Shown here: one piece after another, positions 9,043-22,061 of the stretch | How positions within the stretch are numbered: the stretch's first letter is position 1 | Layout of the letters: each line of letters opens with the position of its first letter | Assembly: GCF_019693445.1 (NCBI RefSeq) | Contig: NZ_JAHRBL010000002.1 | Location: 334,828-398,827, forward strand | Reading direction: 5' to 3' | Length of the DNA: 64,000 nucleotides | Source: Deinococcus aquaedulcis | Lineage (GTDB): Bacteria; Deinococcota; Deinococci; Deinococcales; Deinococcaceae | Notes under the pieces: generated by a model | What the model saw: the letters and a program-made list of their open reading frames with translations, nothing else | Databases searched by the model: none | What the model was told of the DNA's origin: nothing | Translations under genes and position numbers: made by a program

Positions 9043-11226
9043 TTACCCGTTCTCCAGAGCCTCCTTGACCGCAGCCACCACCTGCTCGCCGTAGGCGTCC
9101 ACGCGCTTGGGGCCAAAGCCGGGGATGTCCTGCAAATCGGCCAGGGTGCGCGGCTGGCGCTCGGCCAGGGCCTGCAGGGTGGCGTTCGGGAACACCACGA
9201 ATGCGCTGTGGCCCGTTTCGCGGCTGAGGGTCTTGCGTAACTCGCGCAGGGCTTCGGCCACCGGCTCGGTCCTGGCGGGGTCGGCGGGCAGGCTGGGCAG
9301 GGGCGGATCGGCCACTGGGCGACCCTTCAGGATGCCCAGCACGGCACTGTTTTCGCGGGCGCCGCGCTCGGGGGCGCTGACGGGGGCGGGGCTGACGCCG
9401 TCCAGTGAATCGCGCACGAGTTGCACCACCTCGTCGCCGTAGTCGGCGAGTTTGCGCTGCCCCACGCCGCTCACGGTGCCCAGCAGGGCGTGGCTGGTGG
9501 GCTTGAATTCGGCAATGGCCTTGAGGGTGGCGTCGGTAAAGATCACGTAGGGGGGCACGCCCAGGCTGCGGGCGCGCGACAGGCGCCACGCGCGCAGGGC
9601 CTCAAAGAGGGGCTGGTCGGCGGCGGCCACAGGGGCGCGGCTACCACCCCGGTCACGCTGGCGCTCGCGTTTGGTGGTCCGGGGCTGCAGGGTGTCCTCG
9701 CGCAGGGTCAGGCGGGTCTCCCCTTTCAGCAATGCGCGGGCCTTGCCGGTGGCCGAGAGGCCGTGGTATTCCCCGGCCGCCAGATACCCCAGGCTGACCA
9801 GCTGACGCAGCACGCCGCGCCACGTCTTTTCATCGTGGGCGGTGCCCACCCCAAAGGTGGGCAGGGTGTGGTGGCCCATGCCCACCACCTTTTCGGTGGC
9901 GCGGCCCAGCAGCACATCGGTCAGGTGGGCAGCGCCAAAGCGGTTGCCGGTGCGGATGGCCGCCGACAGGGCCATCTGGGCCTCGCGCGTCATGTCGCGC
10001 ACCTGCGGCGGGTTCAGGCAGGTGTCGCAGTTGCCGCAGGGACCGTGAAAGGTCTCGCCAAAGTAGGCCAGCAGCACCTCGCGGCGGCAGGAGGCCGTTT
10101 CGCAGAAGGTCAGCAGGGCGTCCAGCTTGCCGGCCTCCACCCGCTTGACCTCTTCGGGGGCGTCGCTGCTGGCCAGCATGCGCCGCACGTTCACCACGTC
10201 CGCCAGCCCATAGACCATCCAGGCGGTGCCCGGCAGGCCGTCGCGCCCGGCGCGGCCGGTTTCCTGGTAGTAGCCTTCCATGCTCTTGGGCAGGTCCAGG
10301 TGGGCCACGAAACGCACGTTGGGCTTGTCAATGCCCATGCCAAAGGCCACGGTGGCGACCACCACCAGCCCCTCTTCGTTCAGAAAGCGTTCCTGGGCGT
10401 GGTTGCGCTCGCGCGGCGAGAGGCCCGCGTGGTAGGCCACGGCGTCCACCCCCTGCGCCTGGAGCCACTGCGCCGTTTCCTCCACCGACTTGCGCGAGAG
10501 GCAGTAGACGATGCCGGCGTCCCCGGCGTGCTCGGTGCGGATAAAGTCCAGCAGCTGGGTTTTGGGCCCTTCCTTGGCCGCCACGCGGTACTGGATGTTG
10601 GGGCGGTCAAAGCTCGAGATGAACTGCGGCGCGCCGTGCAACTCCAGCACCCGCAGAATGTCGGCGCGGGTGCGGTCGTCGGCGGTGGCGGTCAGGGCGA
10701 GGCGCGGAATGTGGGCAAAGCGCGTGGGCAACACGCTCAGGCCCTGGTATTCGGGGCGGAAGTCGTGGCCCCACTGGGAGACGCAGTGGGCCTCGTCCAC
10801 GGCAAACAGGGCCACGGGGGCGCGCTCTAGCAGGTCCAGGGTGCGGGGCAGCAGCAGGCGTTCGGGGGCCACGTACAGCAGTTCCAGCTCGCCGGCCAGC
10901 AGGGCAGCTTCCACCTCGCGCGCCCCTTCTGGGGAAAGGGTGGAATTCAGGTAGGCGGCGCGCACGCCCAGGGCCCGCAGGGTGTCCACCTGGTCTTTCA
11001 TCAGGGCAATCAGGGGCGAGACAATAATGCCCACCCCACGGCGCAGCAGGCTGGGCACCTGATAACACAGGCTTTTGCCGCCGCCCGTGGGCATCAGGAC
11101 CAGGGCGTTACCGCCCTCTGCCACCGTGCGCACGATCTCGGCCTGCACGCCGCGAAAGGCGTCGTAGCCCCAGACGGTCTTGAGAATATTCAGGGCAGGA
11201 TCGGTGGCAGGAGACGCGGCAGACAT
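9043..11226 (-). CDS. recQ: ATP-dependent DNA helicase RecQ
   Basis: A 727-residue 3'-5' DNA helicase used in recombination and replication-fork repair. Walker A is TGGGKS (47-52), followed by VDEAHCVSQWGHDFRPEY (DEAH box and aromatic loop), motif VI QETGRAGRDG, the RecQ-Ct zinc cysteines (CRREVL to CGNCDTC) and a winged-helix region. Two HRDC domains follow, at about 525-600 and 645-725. The well-studied D. radiodurans RecQ carries three HRDC domains, so this copy is one short. TATGCT lies eight bases before the ATG. Confidence 0.95.
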   Translation of the reverse strand: MSAASPATDPALNILKTVWGYDAFRGVQAEIVRTVAEGGNALVLMPTGGGKSLCYQVPSLLRRGVGIIVSPLIALMKDQVDTLRALGVRAAYLNSTLSPEGAREVEAALLAGELELLYVAPERLLLPRTLDLLERAPVALFAVDEAHCVSQWGHDFRPEYQGLSVLPTRFAHIPRLALTATADDRTRADILRVLELHGAPQFISSFDRPNIQYRVAAKEGPKTQLLDFIRTEHAGDAGIVYCLSRKSVEETAQWLQAQGVDAVAYHAGLSPRERNHAQERFLNEEGLVVVATVAFGMGIDKPNVRFVAHLDLPKSMEGYYQETGRAGRDGLPGTAWMVYGLADVVNVRRMLASSDAPEEVKRVEAGKLDALLTFCETASCRREVLLAYFGETFHGPCGNCDTCLNPPQVRDMTREAQMALSAAIRTGNRFGAAHLTDVLLGRATEKVVGMGHHTLPTFGVGTAHDEKTWRGVLRQLVSLGYLAAGEYHGLSATGKARALLKGETRLTLREDTLQPRTTKRERQRDRGGSRAPVAAADQPLFEALRAWRLSRARSLGVPPYVIFTDATLKAIAEFKPTSHALLGTVSGVGQRKLADYGDEVVQLVRDSLDGVSPAPVSAPERGARENSAVLGILKGRPVADPPLPSLPADPARTEPVAEALRELRKTLSRETGHSAFVVFPNATLQALAERQPRTLADLQDIPGFGPKRVDAYGEQVVAAVKEALENG

Positions 11227-11375
11227 CGCCCCCCAGCATAGCGCGTTCTGTGCAGGACGTAATGCGAGCTTGAGCGGAGAGGGAATAGAGGCCGAGAGTC
11301 GCTGTGGACAAGAACGCCCAACGCGTCAGGGGGCAATCTGAAGCTGCGCAGGCTCCAGCGGACCGCCCTTCAGGG

Positions 11376-12272
11376 CTACTTCGCCTTGACTTCCACAGGG
11401 ACGCGCAAGTCGGCTTCCACCTTCGCAAAACGGTCGCGTAGGAACCGGCCGTGGGTCAGCAGTTCCTGGCTGCCGCTTTGCAGGGTGCCGCTGATCACGT
11501 CCTGCACGCCCGAGAGCAGCAGTTCCAGTTGCTCGTTCAGCAGGGCGCGGCCGGTCTTGCCTTCCTGAATGGGCGCGGTATCGGCCAACGAGCGGGGCAG
11601 TTTCAGGTAGGCGTTGACGGCGCCGGGGGCGTATTCCTCGCGAATGGCCCGGGTGAGGTAGCCGGCCTCACTGCCTTCCAGGCCCTGGTTTTTCAGCAGC
11701 GACAGGGCTTCTTGCGTGCGCAGGTTCAGGGCGGCCAGTTGCGCGCGGGCGTCGGGGGGCAGACGCTCGTCACGCATCAGGGCCACCAGGGGGCCATCGG
11801 CGGTGGCCGTGACCAGGGGCGTGCCGCTGTTCTGGGCCGGCAGGGCGGCCGGCTGGGGTGCAGCGGGCGCTTTGGGTGCCCGGCGCTCCTCGCGGCCCCA
11901 GGCGCCGCTGGCCAGCCAGATCAGCGCCATGATGAACACGGGATACACCAGCCAGCTCGCCCCCAGGGCGATCAACACAGCGGCGGAGACCAGGGCGGCG
12001 ATCAGGCCACTCTTTGCCCGGCGCCAGCGGCCAAAGGCGTGCGAACCTAGGTAGCCCAGCAACATGCCGGCAGCCGGGTGCACCAGCCACGAGGCGCCCA
12101 GCACCGTCAGCAGCGCCACCACGGCGACGGCGCGGACAATCACGGCGGCGTGGCGCCCCGCCGGCGAGAAGACCGACGAGGCAAAGAACGCCACGGCGAA
12201 TCCCCCCGCCACATGGACCATCCAACCCAGGGGTTCGACCAGGGTGCGCACGCCTTCTATTGCCGCCTGCAT
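11376..12272 (-). CDS. Multi-pass membrane protein of unknown function
   Basis: A 298-residue protein with an N-terminal membrane domain of about four or five helices (residues 15-115), which includes a duplicated pattern ending GASWLVHP and GASWLVYP. An Ala/Pro linker follows, then a helical cytosolic C-terminal half (about 155-298). I do not recognise the family. The start is the ATG at 12272, which has TACGCT exactly six bases upstream; the reading frame extends further but that part looks non-coding. It is the next gene downstream of recQ in position, but runs on the same strand with its own promoter. Confidence 0.65.
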   Translation of the reverse strand: MQAAIEGVRTLVEPLGWMVHVAGGFAVAFFASSVFSPAGRHAAVIVRAVAVVALLTVLGASWLVHPAAGMLLGYLGSHAFGRWRRAKSGLIAALVSAAVLIALGASWLVYPVFIMALIWLASGAWGREERRAPKAPAAPQPAALPAQNSGTPLVTATADGPLVALMRDERLPPDARAQLAALNLRTQEALSLLKNQGLEGSEAGYLTRAIREEYAPGAVNAYLKLPRSLADTAPIQEGKTGRALLNEQLELLLSGVQDVISGTLQSGSQELLTHGRFLRDRFAKVEADLRVPVEVKAK

Positions 12273-12278
12273 GGGCAC

Positions 12279-12284
12279 AGCGTA
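12279..12284 (-). promoter_or_regulatory. -10 element TACGCT deciding the start at 12272
   Basis: TACGCT ends six bases before the ATG at 12272, with no ribosome-binding site. This favours the short form of the membrane protein over the upstream in-frame starts up to 12437. Confidence 0.55.
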
Positions 12285-12719
12285 CACCCGCGCGCGCCCA
12301 GCGCACGGCTGGAAGTTGGCGCGGCGCAGTGGGAGGTCCAGCCTCACCTGTGGGCCGGAAATGTCTGTACTGGGGCTTGGGCCTCTGACAGTGGTCTTCT
12401 GTTGAGGGGCGGAAAGCCCCCCTGAACGCCACGCCACCCGCCCTCTGTCGCAGGCACTCGCGCCGCTCGCCCCACCTGATCTGAAAAGTCACGGCGCAGG
12501 GGCGTTTCGACGCGGACCATGTTCGACCCACTGCCGTCCCTGGCAGGCCGGTTCAGAGCAGCGCTGGCTGGGCCCCGCCCTCAGCACCGTTCCGCTCCCC
12601 TGCCCCGACCTCCACCGCTGTTCCGCCGGCGCAGCGCTGCGCCGCCTGCCGCTCGAAGGTATGCCCGCACACATGCTGGCACGTCTCGGAAGCTATCTCA
12701 CCCTGCCCGTTCCCTCTCT
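12285..12719. other. Long intergenic region with small hairpin and palindrome
   Basis: No gene is convincing in these 435 bases. Two structures are visible: a short GAGGGGC/GCCCCC hairpin at 12404-12421, and a perfect 18-bp palindrome at 12627-12644 centred on AGCGCT. The second could be an operator or part of a repeat. No tRNA-like arm is present. Confidence 0.4.
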
Positions 12720-13232
12720 TCAGCCCTCCGCCACCAGTAGCCGCTGCACAAACACCAGGTCCAGCCAGCGGCCGAACTTGTGGCCCACCTGCCGGAAATG
12801 GGCCACCGGGGCAAAGCCCAGGCGCGCGTGAAAGGCCAGACTGCCGGCGTTGTCGGCGTCCACCGCCCCCACCAGACTGTGCAGCCCCCGCTGCTGGGCG
12901 TCGGCCATCAGGGTCGTCATCAGGGCGTGGCCCACGCCGCTGCCCTGGGCCTGCGGGGCCACATAGACCGAATGCTCGGCGGTGAAGCGGTACCCAGGCT
13001 TGGCGCGAAAGGGACCGTAGGTGGCCCAGGCGATGACCTCTGCTCCGCGCACGGCCACCCAGAGGGGCCAGCCGCCCAACTCCTTCTCGTCGAACCACCG
13101 CTCACGGGACGTCAGCGTGACTGGCTCCACGTCATAGGACGCGGTGGTGTGCCGCACCGCGTGGTTGTAGATCTCGGTGATGGCCGGCAGGTCGGCTCGG
13201 GTGGCGGGGCGGATCTCGGGGGCTGGGCGCAT
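12720..13232 (-). CDS. GNAT acetyltransferase of the phosphinothricin/methionine-sulfoximine type
   Basis: A 170-residue acetyl-CoA-dependent N-acetyltransferase. The N-terminus IRPATRADLPAITEIYNHAV and the tract TASYDVEPVTLTSRERWF are characteristic of the Pat/Bar/MddA branch. The acetyl-CoA loop is QAQGSGVGHAL, followed by DADNAGSLAFHARLGF. Such enzymes acetylate methionine sulfoximine, phosphinothricin or related amines. The ATG at 13232 has TACCGT six bases upstream; a longer ORF start is rejected. Confidence 0.85.
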   Translation of the reverse strand: MRPAPEIRPATRADLPAITEIYNHAVRHTTASYDVEPVTLTSRERWFDEKELGGWPLWVAVRGAEVIAWATYGPFRAKPGYRFTAEHSVYVAPQAQGSGVGHALMTTLMADAQQRGLHSLVGAVDADNAGSLAFHARLGFAPVAHFRQVGHKFGRWLDLVFVQRLLVAEG

Positions 13233-13290
13233 GGGCGCACGGTAGGGCGCGCCCCGACCGGGCCGCAAGGGCAATGGGCGCTGGGCCAGC

Positions 13291-13318
13291 AAAAGCCCCC
13301 GCCACAGGGGACGGGGGC
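13291..13318 (-). terminator. Intrinsic terminator after typA
   Basis: On the minus strand a GCCCCCG/CGGGGGC stem is followed immediately by TTTT, 15 bases beyond the typA stop codon. Confidence 0.8.
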
Positions 13319-13333
13319 CAGGGCCAGATCGGA

Positions 13334-15115
<1,782 letters not shown>

Positions 15116-15183
15116 ATGTACCGCTCCCTTGGTCTGGAGCAGGGGCCGGGGCCCGGGGGGCCACCACTGCTCGCACAGGCATG

Positions 15184-15213
15184 AAAAAGCCCGCCGCACG
15201 TCATGTGGGCGGG
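15184..15213 (-). terminator. Intrinsic terminator after the AI-2E-family transporter gene
   Basis: On the minus strand CCCGCC/GGCGGG, extended by a CAC/GTG pair, is followed by CTTTTTC. It separates the transporter gene from typA. Confidence 0.8.
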
Positions 15214-15257
15214 ACACCCAAAAATAAAGTTTAGCAGATCACGCGCGCCGCCGTCAT

Positions 15258-16556
15258 TCAGGGCCGCTCGCGCCCAGCGGGGGGCGCGTCTTCCAGGGCG
15301 TCTTCCAGCTGATCCAGATTCACGGTGCCACGTTCCACCTGCTGTGTCAGGTCGGCGTCACGCGCCTGGGTGGCGGCGCGCACGGCCTGCTCACGGGCTT
15401 CTTCTTCCCGTTCCAGCTGCTCTTCCACGCGGCCGGAAATCAGGGCCATGGCCACGGCGTCGGGAATGTCTGAGGCTTCGCGCAGGTAAAAGTGCTGGTA
15501 CACCGCCTTGATGACAATGAGGAATGGCACGGTCAGGAAGGCGCCCACCAGCCCGAAGACGCCGCCGAACAGCAGCACGCCCACAATGACCGACAGCGGG
15601 TGCAGGTTGCCGGCCCCGCCCACCACCAGGGGGGAGAGCACAAAGCCGGACACCTGCTGGAACACCAGCACGAACAGGGCCACGTACAGCGCCCGCTGCG
15701 GATCGTCGGCCAGGGTGAACAGAATGGGCGGAATGGTCGCCACAATGGGCCCGATGGTGGGCACCAGTTCGCCCAGCGCCGCCAGCAGGCCGAACACCAG
15801 CCAGTTGTCCACGCCCAGCAGGTAGAAGCCCGCCGCCGTGCAACTGCCCGTGACCAGCATGACCAGCAGTGTGGCGCGGCCCCAGGCGCCCATGTGCTTG
15901 AGAATCTGGGCCAGGGCGTACATGGCGGGCGTACGCCAGCGCGGCGGCACCGCCCCCAGCGCGCCGTTGACCAGCGGCACTGGATTGCCCAGGGCGTACA
16001 CCAGCATCACCAGTGTGATCAGGGCGGTGAACAGGCCCCCCAGCACCAGGGCCACCACGCTGGGCAGGGCTTTCATGACCTGGGCGCCTACCTGGCGCAA
16101 TTGCCCTTCCAGCTGCTGCAGGGCGTCGTCGGGGATCATGCGGTCCACGCCGGGCTGGCTGCGCAACCAGCTGTTCAGGCGCGTTTCCAGGGCCCCCAGA
16201 TCCACGGTGCTGCTGCCCAGGGTGCTCAGCTGGGCAATGGCGGGCGGCAGGGCCACAAATGCCGCACCTGCCAGGGTGGCCACCACCAGCAGCACCGTCA
16301 AGGTGCCGGCCAGCCCCCGGGACATCCAGCGCTCAAAGAAACGGGCCACGGGATTCAGGGCGGTGGCCAGGATCAGGGCCAGCGTCACCGCCAGCAGCGA
16401 CGGCGCCACCTGCCCGAAGAAGTTCAGCGCCAGCAGCGCTCCAATGACCGCAAAGGCCACGGGCAGCAGGTTGACCACCTGCACGGTCACGCGCGGCTGG
16501 TCATCCGGCCCAGGCGGCGAGCGCCGGGCGGGGGGAAGAGAAGGTGTGGGGTTCAT
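15258..16556 (-). CDS. AI-2E (PerM/TqsA) family membrane transporter
   Basis: A 432-residue inner-membrane protein with about eight helices. Two helices near the N-terminus (about 30-95) are followed by a soluble loop (about 120-165). The conserved C-terminal block then shows GELVPTIGPIVATIPPILF and the closing LSPLVVGG...PLSVIVGVLLFGG...GAFLTVPF motifs that define the family. Members export AI-2, sodium or other solutes; the substrate cannot be told here. The C-terminus is a charged, coil-like tail. A TACACT element lies nine bases before the ATG. Confidence 0.88.
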   Translation of the reverse strand: MNPTPSLPPARRSPPGPDDQPRVTVQVVNLLPVAFAVIGALLALNFFGQVAPSLLAVTLALILATALNPVARFFERWMSRGLAGTLTVLLVVATLAGAAFVALPPAIAQLSTLGSSTVDLGALETRLNSWLRSQPGVDRMIPDDALQQLEGQLRQVGAQVMKALPSVVALVLGGLFTALITLVMLVYALGNPVPLVNGALGAVPPRWRTPAMYALAQILKHMGAWGRATLLVMLVTGSCTAAGFYLLGVDNWLVFGLLAALGELVPTIGPIVATIPPILFTLADDPQRALYVALFVLVFQQVSGFVLSPLVVGGAGNLHPLSVIVGVLLFGGVFGLVGAFLTVPFLIVIKAVYQHFYLREASDIPDAVAMALISGRVEEQLEREEEAREQAVRAATQARDADLTQQVERGTVNLDQLEDALEDAPPAGRERP

Positions 16557-17011
16557 GAGAGCTTTAGTGTAAGCGCGGCCACAGGGGGCGGCCTTACCGC
16601 CGCGCTTGGCAGAGTCTTTAGCTCATGGGGAGAGGGGGAGGTGGCTGGGTTCCTGCAGTGAGATTGGCCCTGGCCAGGGGAAAGGCCCATCTCTGAGCCA
16701 GCCCAGCTGAGCAGGAACGCAAGGCTCCCAAAGGGCAAAGCGACCCAGGCAGCGTTCTGGCTCCTCTGGTAGCGCAAGGTGCAGAAACCCTGTTTGCATG
16801 AAGTGAGGCAGAAGTTGGAGGGCTCAGTGCTGCCAGCGGGCGTTTCTTGCGCAAGCTGCCCCGCCAAAAGCCGCATGTGCCTTGCCCATTGCCCTGGAAC
16901 CATGCTCTTCCTCCGCCTCTTCAGTCCGGACACCACCCAGACCCCCTCTGCTACCCTGTGCGTACCTAACGAGCGTTTGACTCGCCTTCTTCCCCCACCC
17001 CGGAGGCCCCC
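16557..17011. other. Intergenic region upstream of the acyl-CoA mutase gene
   Basis: These 455 bases separate two divergent genes. Weak ORFs here are low in coding character. A likely -10 (TACCCT with an upstream TG) lies near 16951, and a GGAGG Shine-Dalgarno lies just before the ATG at 17012, so this gene has a leader of about 55 bases. I see nothing else. Confidence 0.4.
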
Positions 17012-18658
<1,647 letters not shown>

Positions 18659-18675
18659 GGGAAGCGGGGAGCAGG

Positions 18676-18716
18676 ACGCGGTGCGCGGGGAAACCCAGGG
18701 CGCACCGCGTTTGTTT
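18676..18716 (+). terminator. Intrinsic terminator after the mutase gene
   Basis: A perfect 11-bp stem (18676-18686 with 18700-18710) is followed by TTGTTT, 17 bases after the stop codon. Confidence 0.85.
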
Positions 18717-18818
18717 GGGGTGGTTGAAATGGGCAACGGAGGGCAAGAAGAAGGGCTCGCTCCAGCAGCGCGGCGGGCCTTAGCTTGTCCCGCGCACCGC
18801 TGCCTGCCTCCCGCCCCC

Positions 18819-20570
18819 CTATTGCATGTCAAACACCGTCACGTTGTTCACCGCTGTCCCCAGCCCCGCCCCCACTGTCAGGCGGCGGCTGTCCGGGCTC
18901 CAGGCCAGGAAGGCGGGGTGGTCGGCCAGGACGGGCCCTGCAGCGGTCACGCGGCCGGTGTCGGTGTCCAGCAGGCTCAGGTGCCAGCCGTCGTCGGCGC
19001 GGGTGACGGCGGCCAGCAGGCGGCTGTCGGGGCTGTAGCGCACGGCGCCTTCGCGGTCGCTGGCGGTGGGCAAGGCGGCGAAAGGCGAACGCTGTCCGGG
19101 GCGGTACAGGTCCAGGCCGCCGCCCGCCTTCACGTAGGCAAACTGGCCCTGGCCGCTGATCTGCACGTCCGTGTAGCGCGCGCCAGCCAGCACGGGCAGG
19201 GCAAAGCGTTTGGCGTTGGCGGTCAGGACCACGGCCGGGTCGCCGCTGCGTGGAAACACATAGGCGCGGGTGGCGTCCGGCGACACCGTCACGCGGGCGG
19301 CGCCCGAGACGGCCAGCGAGGCCACCGCCTTGCCGGTCTTCTGCGCCACGACCACCAGCCGCGTGTCGTCCCACACGGCGGCGTGGTTGCCCCAGTGGTT
19401 CACGCTCAGGCGCGTGGCGGTGCGCAGGCCAGCAGTGGTCCCCTGGCGCCCGCCGCTCAGGGTCCTGAGGGCCAGGCCGCCGCTGCCGTCGGCGGTCAGC
19501 AGCCACGTGAAGCGGTTCATGGTCTGCACGGCGAACACGTTCTGGGCCAGGGCGCGGGGGCCGCCTGTCAGGGCCCCGCCGGGCAGCAGGGTCAGGGGCT
19601 CGCCGGTGGCGGGGTCCAGGCCGCCGCCGGTGAGGGCGGCGGGCAGGGTCAGGAGAGCACGGGGGCCACTGAGGTCAGCGGCACTGTCCTGCAGCACGCC
19701 GCCCTGCACGCTCAGCACCCGTTCGCCGGGCGTGAGGGCAGCGGGGGCTGGCTGCAGGCCCGGCAGCGGGCGCACCTGTTCGCGGTGGCCGGTCTGCAGG
19801 TCGCGCACCTCCAGCTGCCCGGCGCGCAGCACCAGCACGCTGCCGTCGCGGCGGGGCAGGCCGGAGAGGGCTGCGCCCCCGGCTTCAGCGCGGCGCACCA
19901 CCACCGAGGCCGGGTAGCCGGCCCGCAGGGCATACAGCTCGCCGCCAGCCTGCACAGCCACTGAGCGGCCATCGGCGCTGAAGGTCACGGGGCCCAGGGT
20001 GCAGGGGGCGGCACAGGTCATGGCGCTCTGCACGCCCAGTGTGGCGGTGTCCAGCAGTTGCACGCGCCCGGCGCGGGTCACCACGGCGCGTAGGCCGTCG
20101 GGGGCCGTGACCAAGGCGCCCACCGCTTCACCAGCGGGCACCGAGCGGGCCAGGCTGGCCAGCGAGACACGTTCAATGCCCTGGGCGCCGCCAATCAGGA
20201 GGTCCTGGGGCCCGCTGAAGCCGGCGCCGGTCACGCCGGGCGTGTCCAGCCGGGCCAGGCGCACGCCGTCGCCCAGGCGCCACACACTGACCTGTGTACT
20301 CGTGCGCGTGAGGGCGTAGGCGCCGCCAGGGCTCACACTCAGGCCGGCGCAGGGGGTGCCCACAGGCAGGCTGCGGCGCACCTCGCCACCAGGGCCCAGC
20401 AGCAGCAGGCGCTCACCGAGGCAGGCCACCACACCGCCGGGCACCGGGGCCAGGGCCAGCGGCGCGGCGCCGGGGACCGTCAGCAGACTCCGGGGCGAGA
20501 GCGAAACCGCAGCGGCCAGGGGCAAGGTGGCCGCCGAGAAGGCCAGGACAGTCCAGAAACGCCGGATCAC
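18819..20570 (-). CDS. Secreted WD40-like beta-propeller protein
   Basis: A 583-residue protein with a cleavable-looking signal peptide (about 1-21, ending LAAAVS). Repeated 40-50 residue beta-propeller blades follow, of the type SADGRSVAVQ, SPDATRAYVF and YSPDSRLLAAVT. No catalytic motif is visible, so it is probably an extracytoplasmic interaction or binding platform. The start is the GTG at 20570, with TATCCT seven bases upstream. No neighbour hints at its partner. Confidence 0.7.
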   Translation of the reverse strand: MIRRFWTVLAFSAATLPLAAAVSLSPRSLLTVPGAAPLALAPVPGGVVACLGERLLLLGPGGEVRRSLPVGTPCAGLSVSPGGAYALTRTSTQVSVWRLGDGVRLARLDTPGVTGAGFSGPQDLLIGGAQGIERVSLASLARSVPAGEAVGALVTAPDGLRAVVTRAGRVQLLDTATLGVQSAMTCAAPCTLGPVTFSADGRSVAVQAGGELYALRAGYPASVVVRRAEAGGAALSGLPRRDGSVLVLRAGQLEVRDLQTGHREQVRPLPGLQPAPAALTPGERVLSVQGGVLQDSAADLSGPRALLTLPAALTGGGLDPATGEPLTLLPGGALTGGPRALAQNVFAVQTMNRFTWLLTADGSGGLALRTLSGGRQGTTAGLRTATRLSVNHWGNHAAVWDDTRLVVVAQKTGKAVASLAVSGAARVTVSPDATRAYVFPRSGDPAVVLTANAKRFALPVLAGARYTDVQISGQGQFAYVKAGGGLDLYRPGQRSPFAALPTASDREGAVRYSPDSRLLAAVTRADDGWHLSLLDTDTGRVTAAGPVLADHPAFLAWSPDSRRLTVGAGLGTAVNNVTVFDMQ

Positions 20571-20618
20571 GCGCGGCAGGATAGAGCATGGGCATGAGTG
20601 GAGCGGTAGGCACGGCCG

Positions 20619-20650
20619 CAGGGCGCCGCTCGGAGGAGAACGGCGCCCTG
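20619..20650 (-). terminator. GC-rich terminator hairpin after glgC
   Basis: A perfect 10-bp stem (20619-20628 with 20641-20650) lies 40 bases beyond the glgC stop codon. There is no T-run, so termination efficiency is uncertain. Confidence 0.5.
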
Positions 20651-20689
20651 GGGGTGGTGATGGGTGGACTGAACCGGCTGCCCGCTGCG

Positions 20690-21931
20690 CTAGAAGCTGT
20701 AGCTCTTGGGCACCACGGTCACGCCGCTGTCAGTCACGGTAAAGCCGCGCGCGCGGTCTTCTTCGGGGTTCAGGCCAATTTTGGCGCCCGGGGGCACCAC
20801 CACGTTCTTGTCCACGATCACGCGGCGCAGGTGGGCGTGGCGGCCCACCTCCACCTCGTCGAACAGCACGCAGCTTTCCACCAGCGAGTACGAGTGGGTG
20901 CGCACGTTGCGGCCCAGCACGCTGTCGCGCACGGTGCCGCCGCTGATGATCACGCCGCCGGCCATGATGGTGTTGAATGCCTGTCCCTTGCGGCCGTCCG
21001 ATTCGTGTACGAACTTGGCGGGCGGCGAGAATTCGCTGCTGGTGCGCAGGGGCCACTGCGGGTTGTAGAAGTCGAATTCCGGGTTCACGCTCACGAGGTC
21101 CATGTTGGCCTCGTAGTAGGCGTCCAGCGTTCCCACGTCGCGCCAGTAGGTGTTAGGTCCGCCCTGGCCGGGAATGGGGTTGCGGTGAAAGTCGTAGGCC
21201 ATGACGGTGTAGCCGTCGGACAGCGCGCGGGGAATCACGTCGCCGCCGAAGTCGAAACCGGACTCGCCCTCGCCCATGTTCGTTTCCAGCAGCTCGTCCA
21301 AAGCGCGGCGCGAGAAGATGTAGTTGCCCATGCTGGTCAGGCTGGTGCCCTCCTGGCCCGGGATGCTGGGGGGGTCTTTGGGCTTTTCCAGAAACTGGGT
21401 CACGCGCCAGTTGCTGTCCACATGCATCACGCCGAACTGGTGCGCCTGCGCCTGCGGCATGGGGTAGGCGGCGATGGTGACGTCTGCACGCGTCTCCATG
21501 TGCTTTTGCAGCATGTGCTCCACGTTCATCTTGTAGATGTGGTCGCCGCTGAAAATGGCCACGTAATCGGCCTCGTAGTTGTCGATGAGGTGCATGTTCT
21601 GGTACACGGCGTCGGCGGTGCCCCGGTACCACACCGGCCCCAGTTCCTCAATGCGGTACATCTGCGCGGGCACCAGCGTGATGAAGTAGTCGCTGAGGAA
21701 GGTGCCGAAGCGCCAGCCGCGCTGGATGTGCTCGGTCAGGCTCTGGGCCTTGTATTGGGTGAGCACGTAGATCGAGAACACGCCCGAGTTGATGAAGTTG
21801 TTGATGGCGAAGTCGATGATCCGGTACTTGCTGCCGAATGGCACGGCCGGTTTGCTGCGCTTCTGGGTCAGCGGGGCCAGCCTGGACCCCTGCCCCCCTG
21901 CCAGAATCATGCCGAGAACCCTTGGTTTCAT
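20690..21931 (-). CDS. glgC: Glucose-1-phosphate adenylyltransferase
   Basis: A 413-residue ADP-glucose pyrophosphorylase, the first committed step of glycogen synthesis. The N-terminal nucleotidyltransferase has the pyrophosphorylase loop [13 protein letters not shown] (10-22) with KPAVPFG, then [10 protein letters not shown] and FLEKPKDPP. The C-terminal part is a left-handed beta-helix of hexapeptide repeats (about 300-400). The length is normal. A Shine-Dalgarno-like GGGGGGAAGG precedes the ATG, and a TAGAGT -10 lies about 45 bases upstream. No other glg gene is adjacent. Confidence 0.95.
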   Translation of the reverse strand: MKPRVLGMILAGGQGSRLAPLTQKRSKPAVPFGSKYRIIDFAINNFINSGVFSIYVLTQYKAQSLTEHIQRGWRFGTFLSDYFITLVPAQMYRIEELGPVWYRGTADAVYQNMHLIDNYEADYVAIFSGDHIYKMNVEHMLQKHMETRADVTIAAYPMPQAQAHQFGVMHVDSNWRVTQFLEKPKDPPSIPGQEGTSLTSMGNYIFSRRALDELLETNMGEGESGFDFGGDVIPRALSDGYTVMAYDFHRNPIPGQGGPNTYWRDVGTLDAYYEANMDLVSVNPEFDFYNPQWPLRTSSEFSPPAKFVHESDGRKGQAFNTIMAGGVIISGGTVRDSVLGRNVRTHSYSLVESCVLFDEVEVGRHAHLRRVIVDKNVVVPPGAKIGLNPEEDRARGFTVTDSGVTVVPKSYSF

Positions 21932-22061
21932 GCCTTCCCCCCAGGGAGCGCCGGGCGCCCCGGGTTCACTCTACCCAGGCGCGCGGCGGCGGGCGAGGGC
22001 CCGGCTGGGCAGGCAGAAGGACAACGCGCAAAAAGAGAAGAAAGGCACATGGTGCCCCACG

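Noticed and set aside
12627..12644. A perfect 18-bp palindrome as an operator
   Set aside because: A single GC-rich palindrome in a 67%-type GC region without a nearby promoter is weak evidence; noted only in the intergenic entry.
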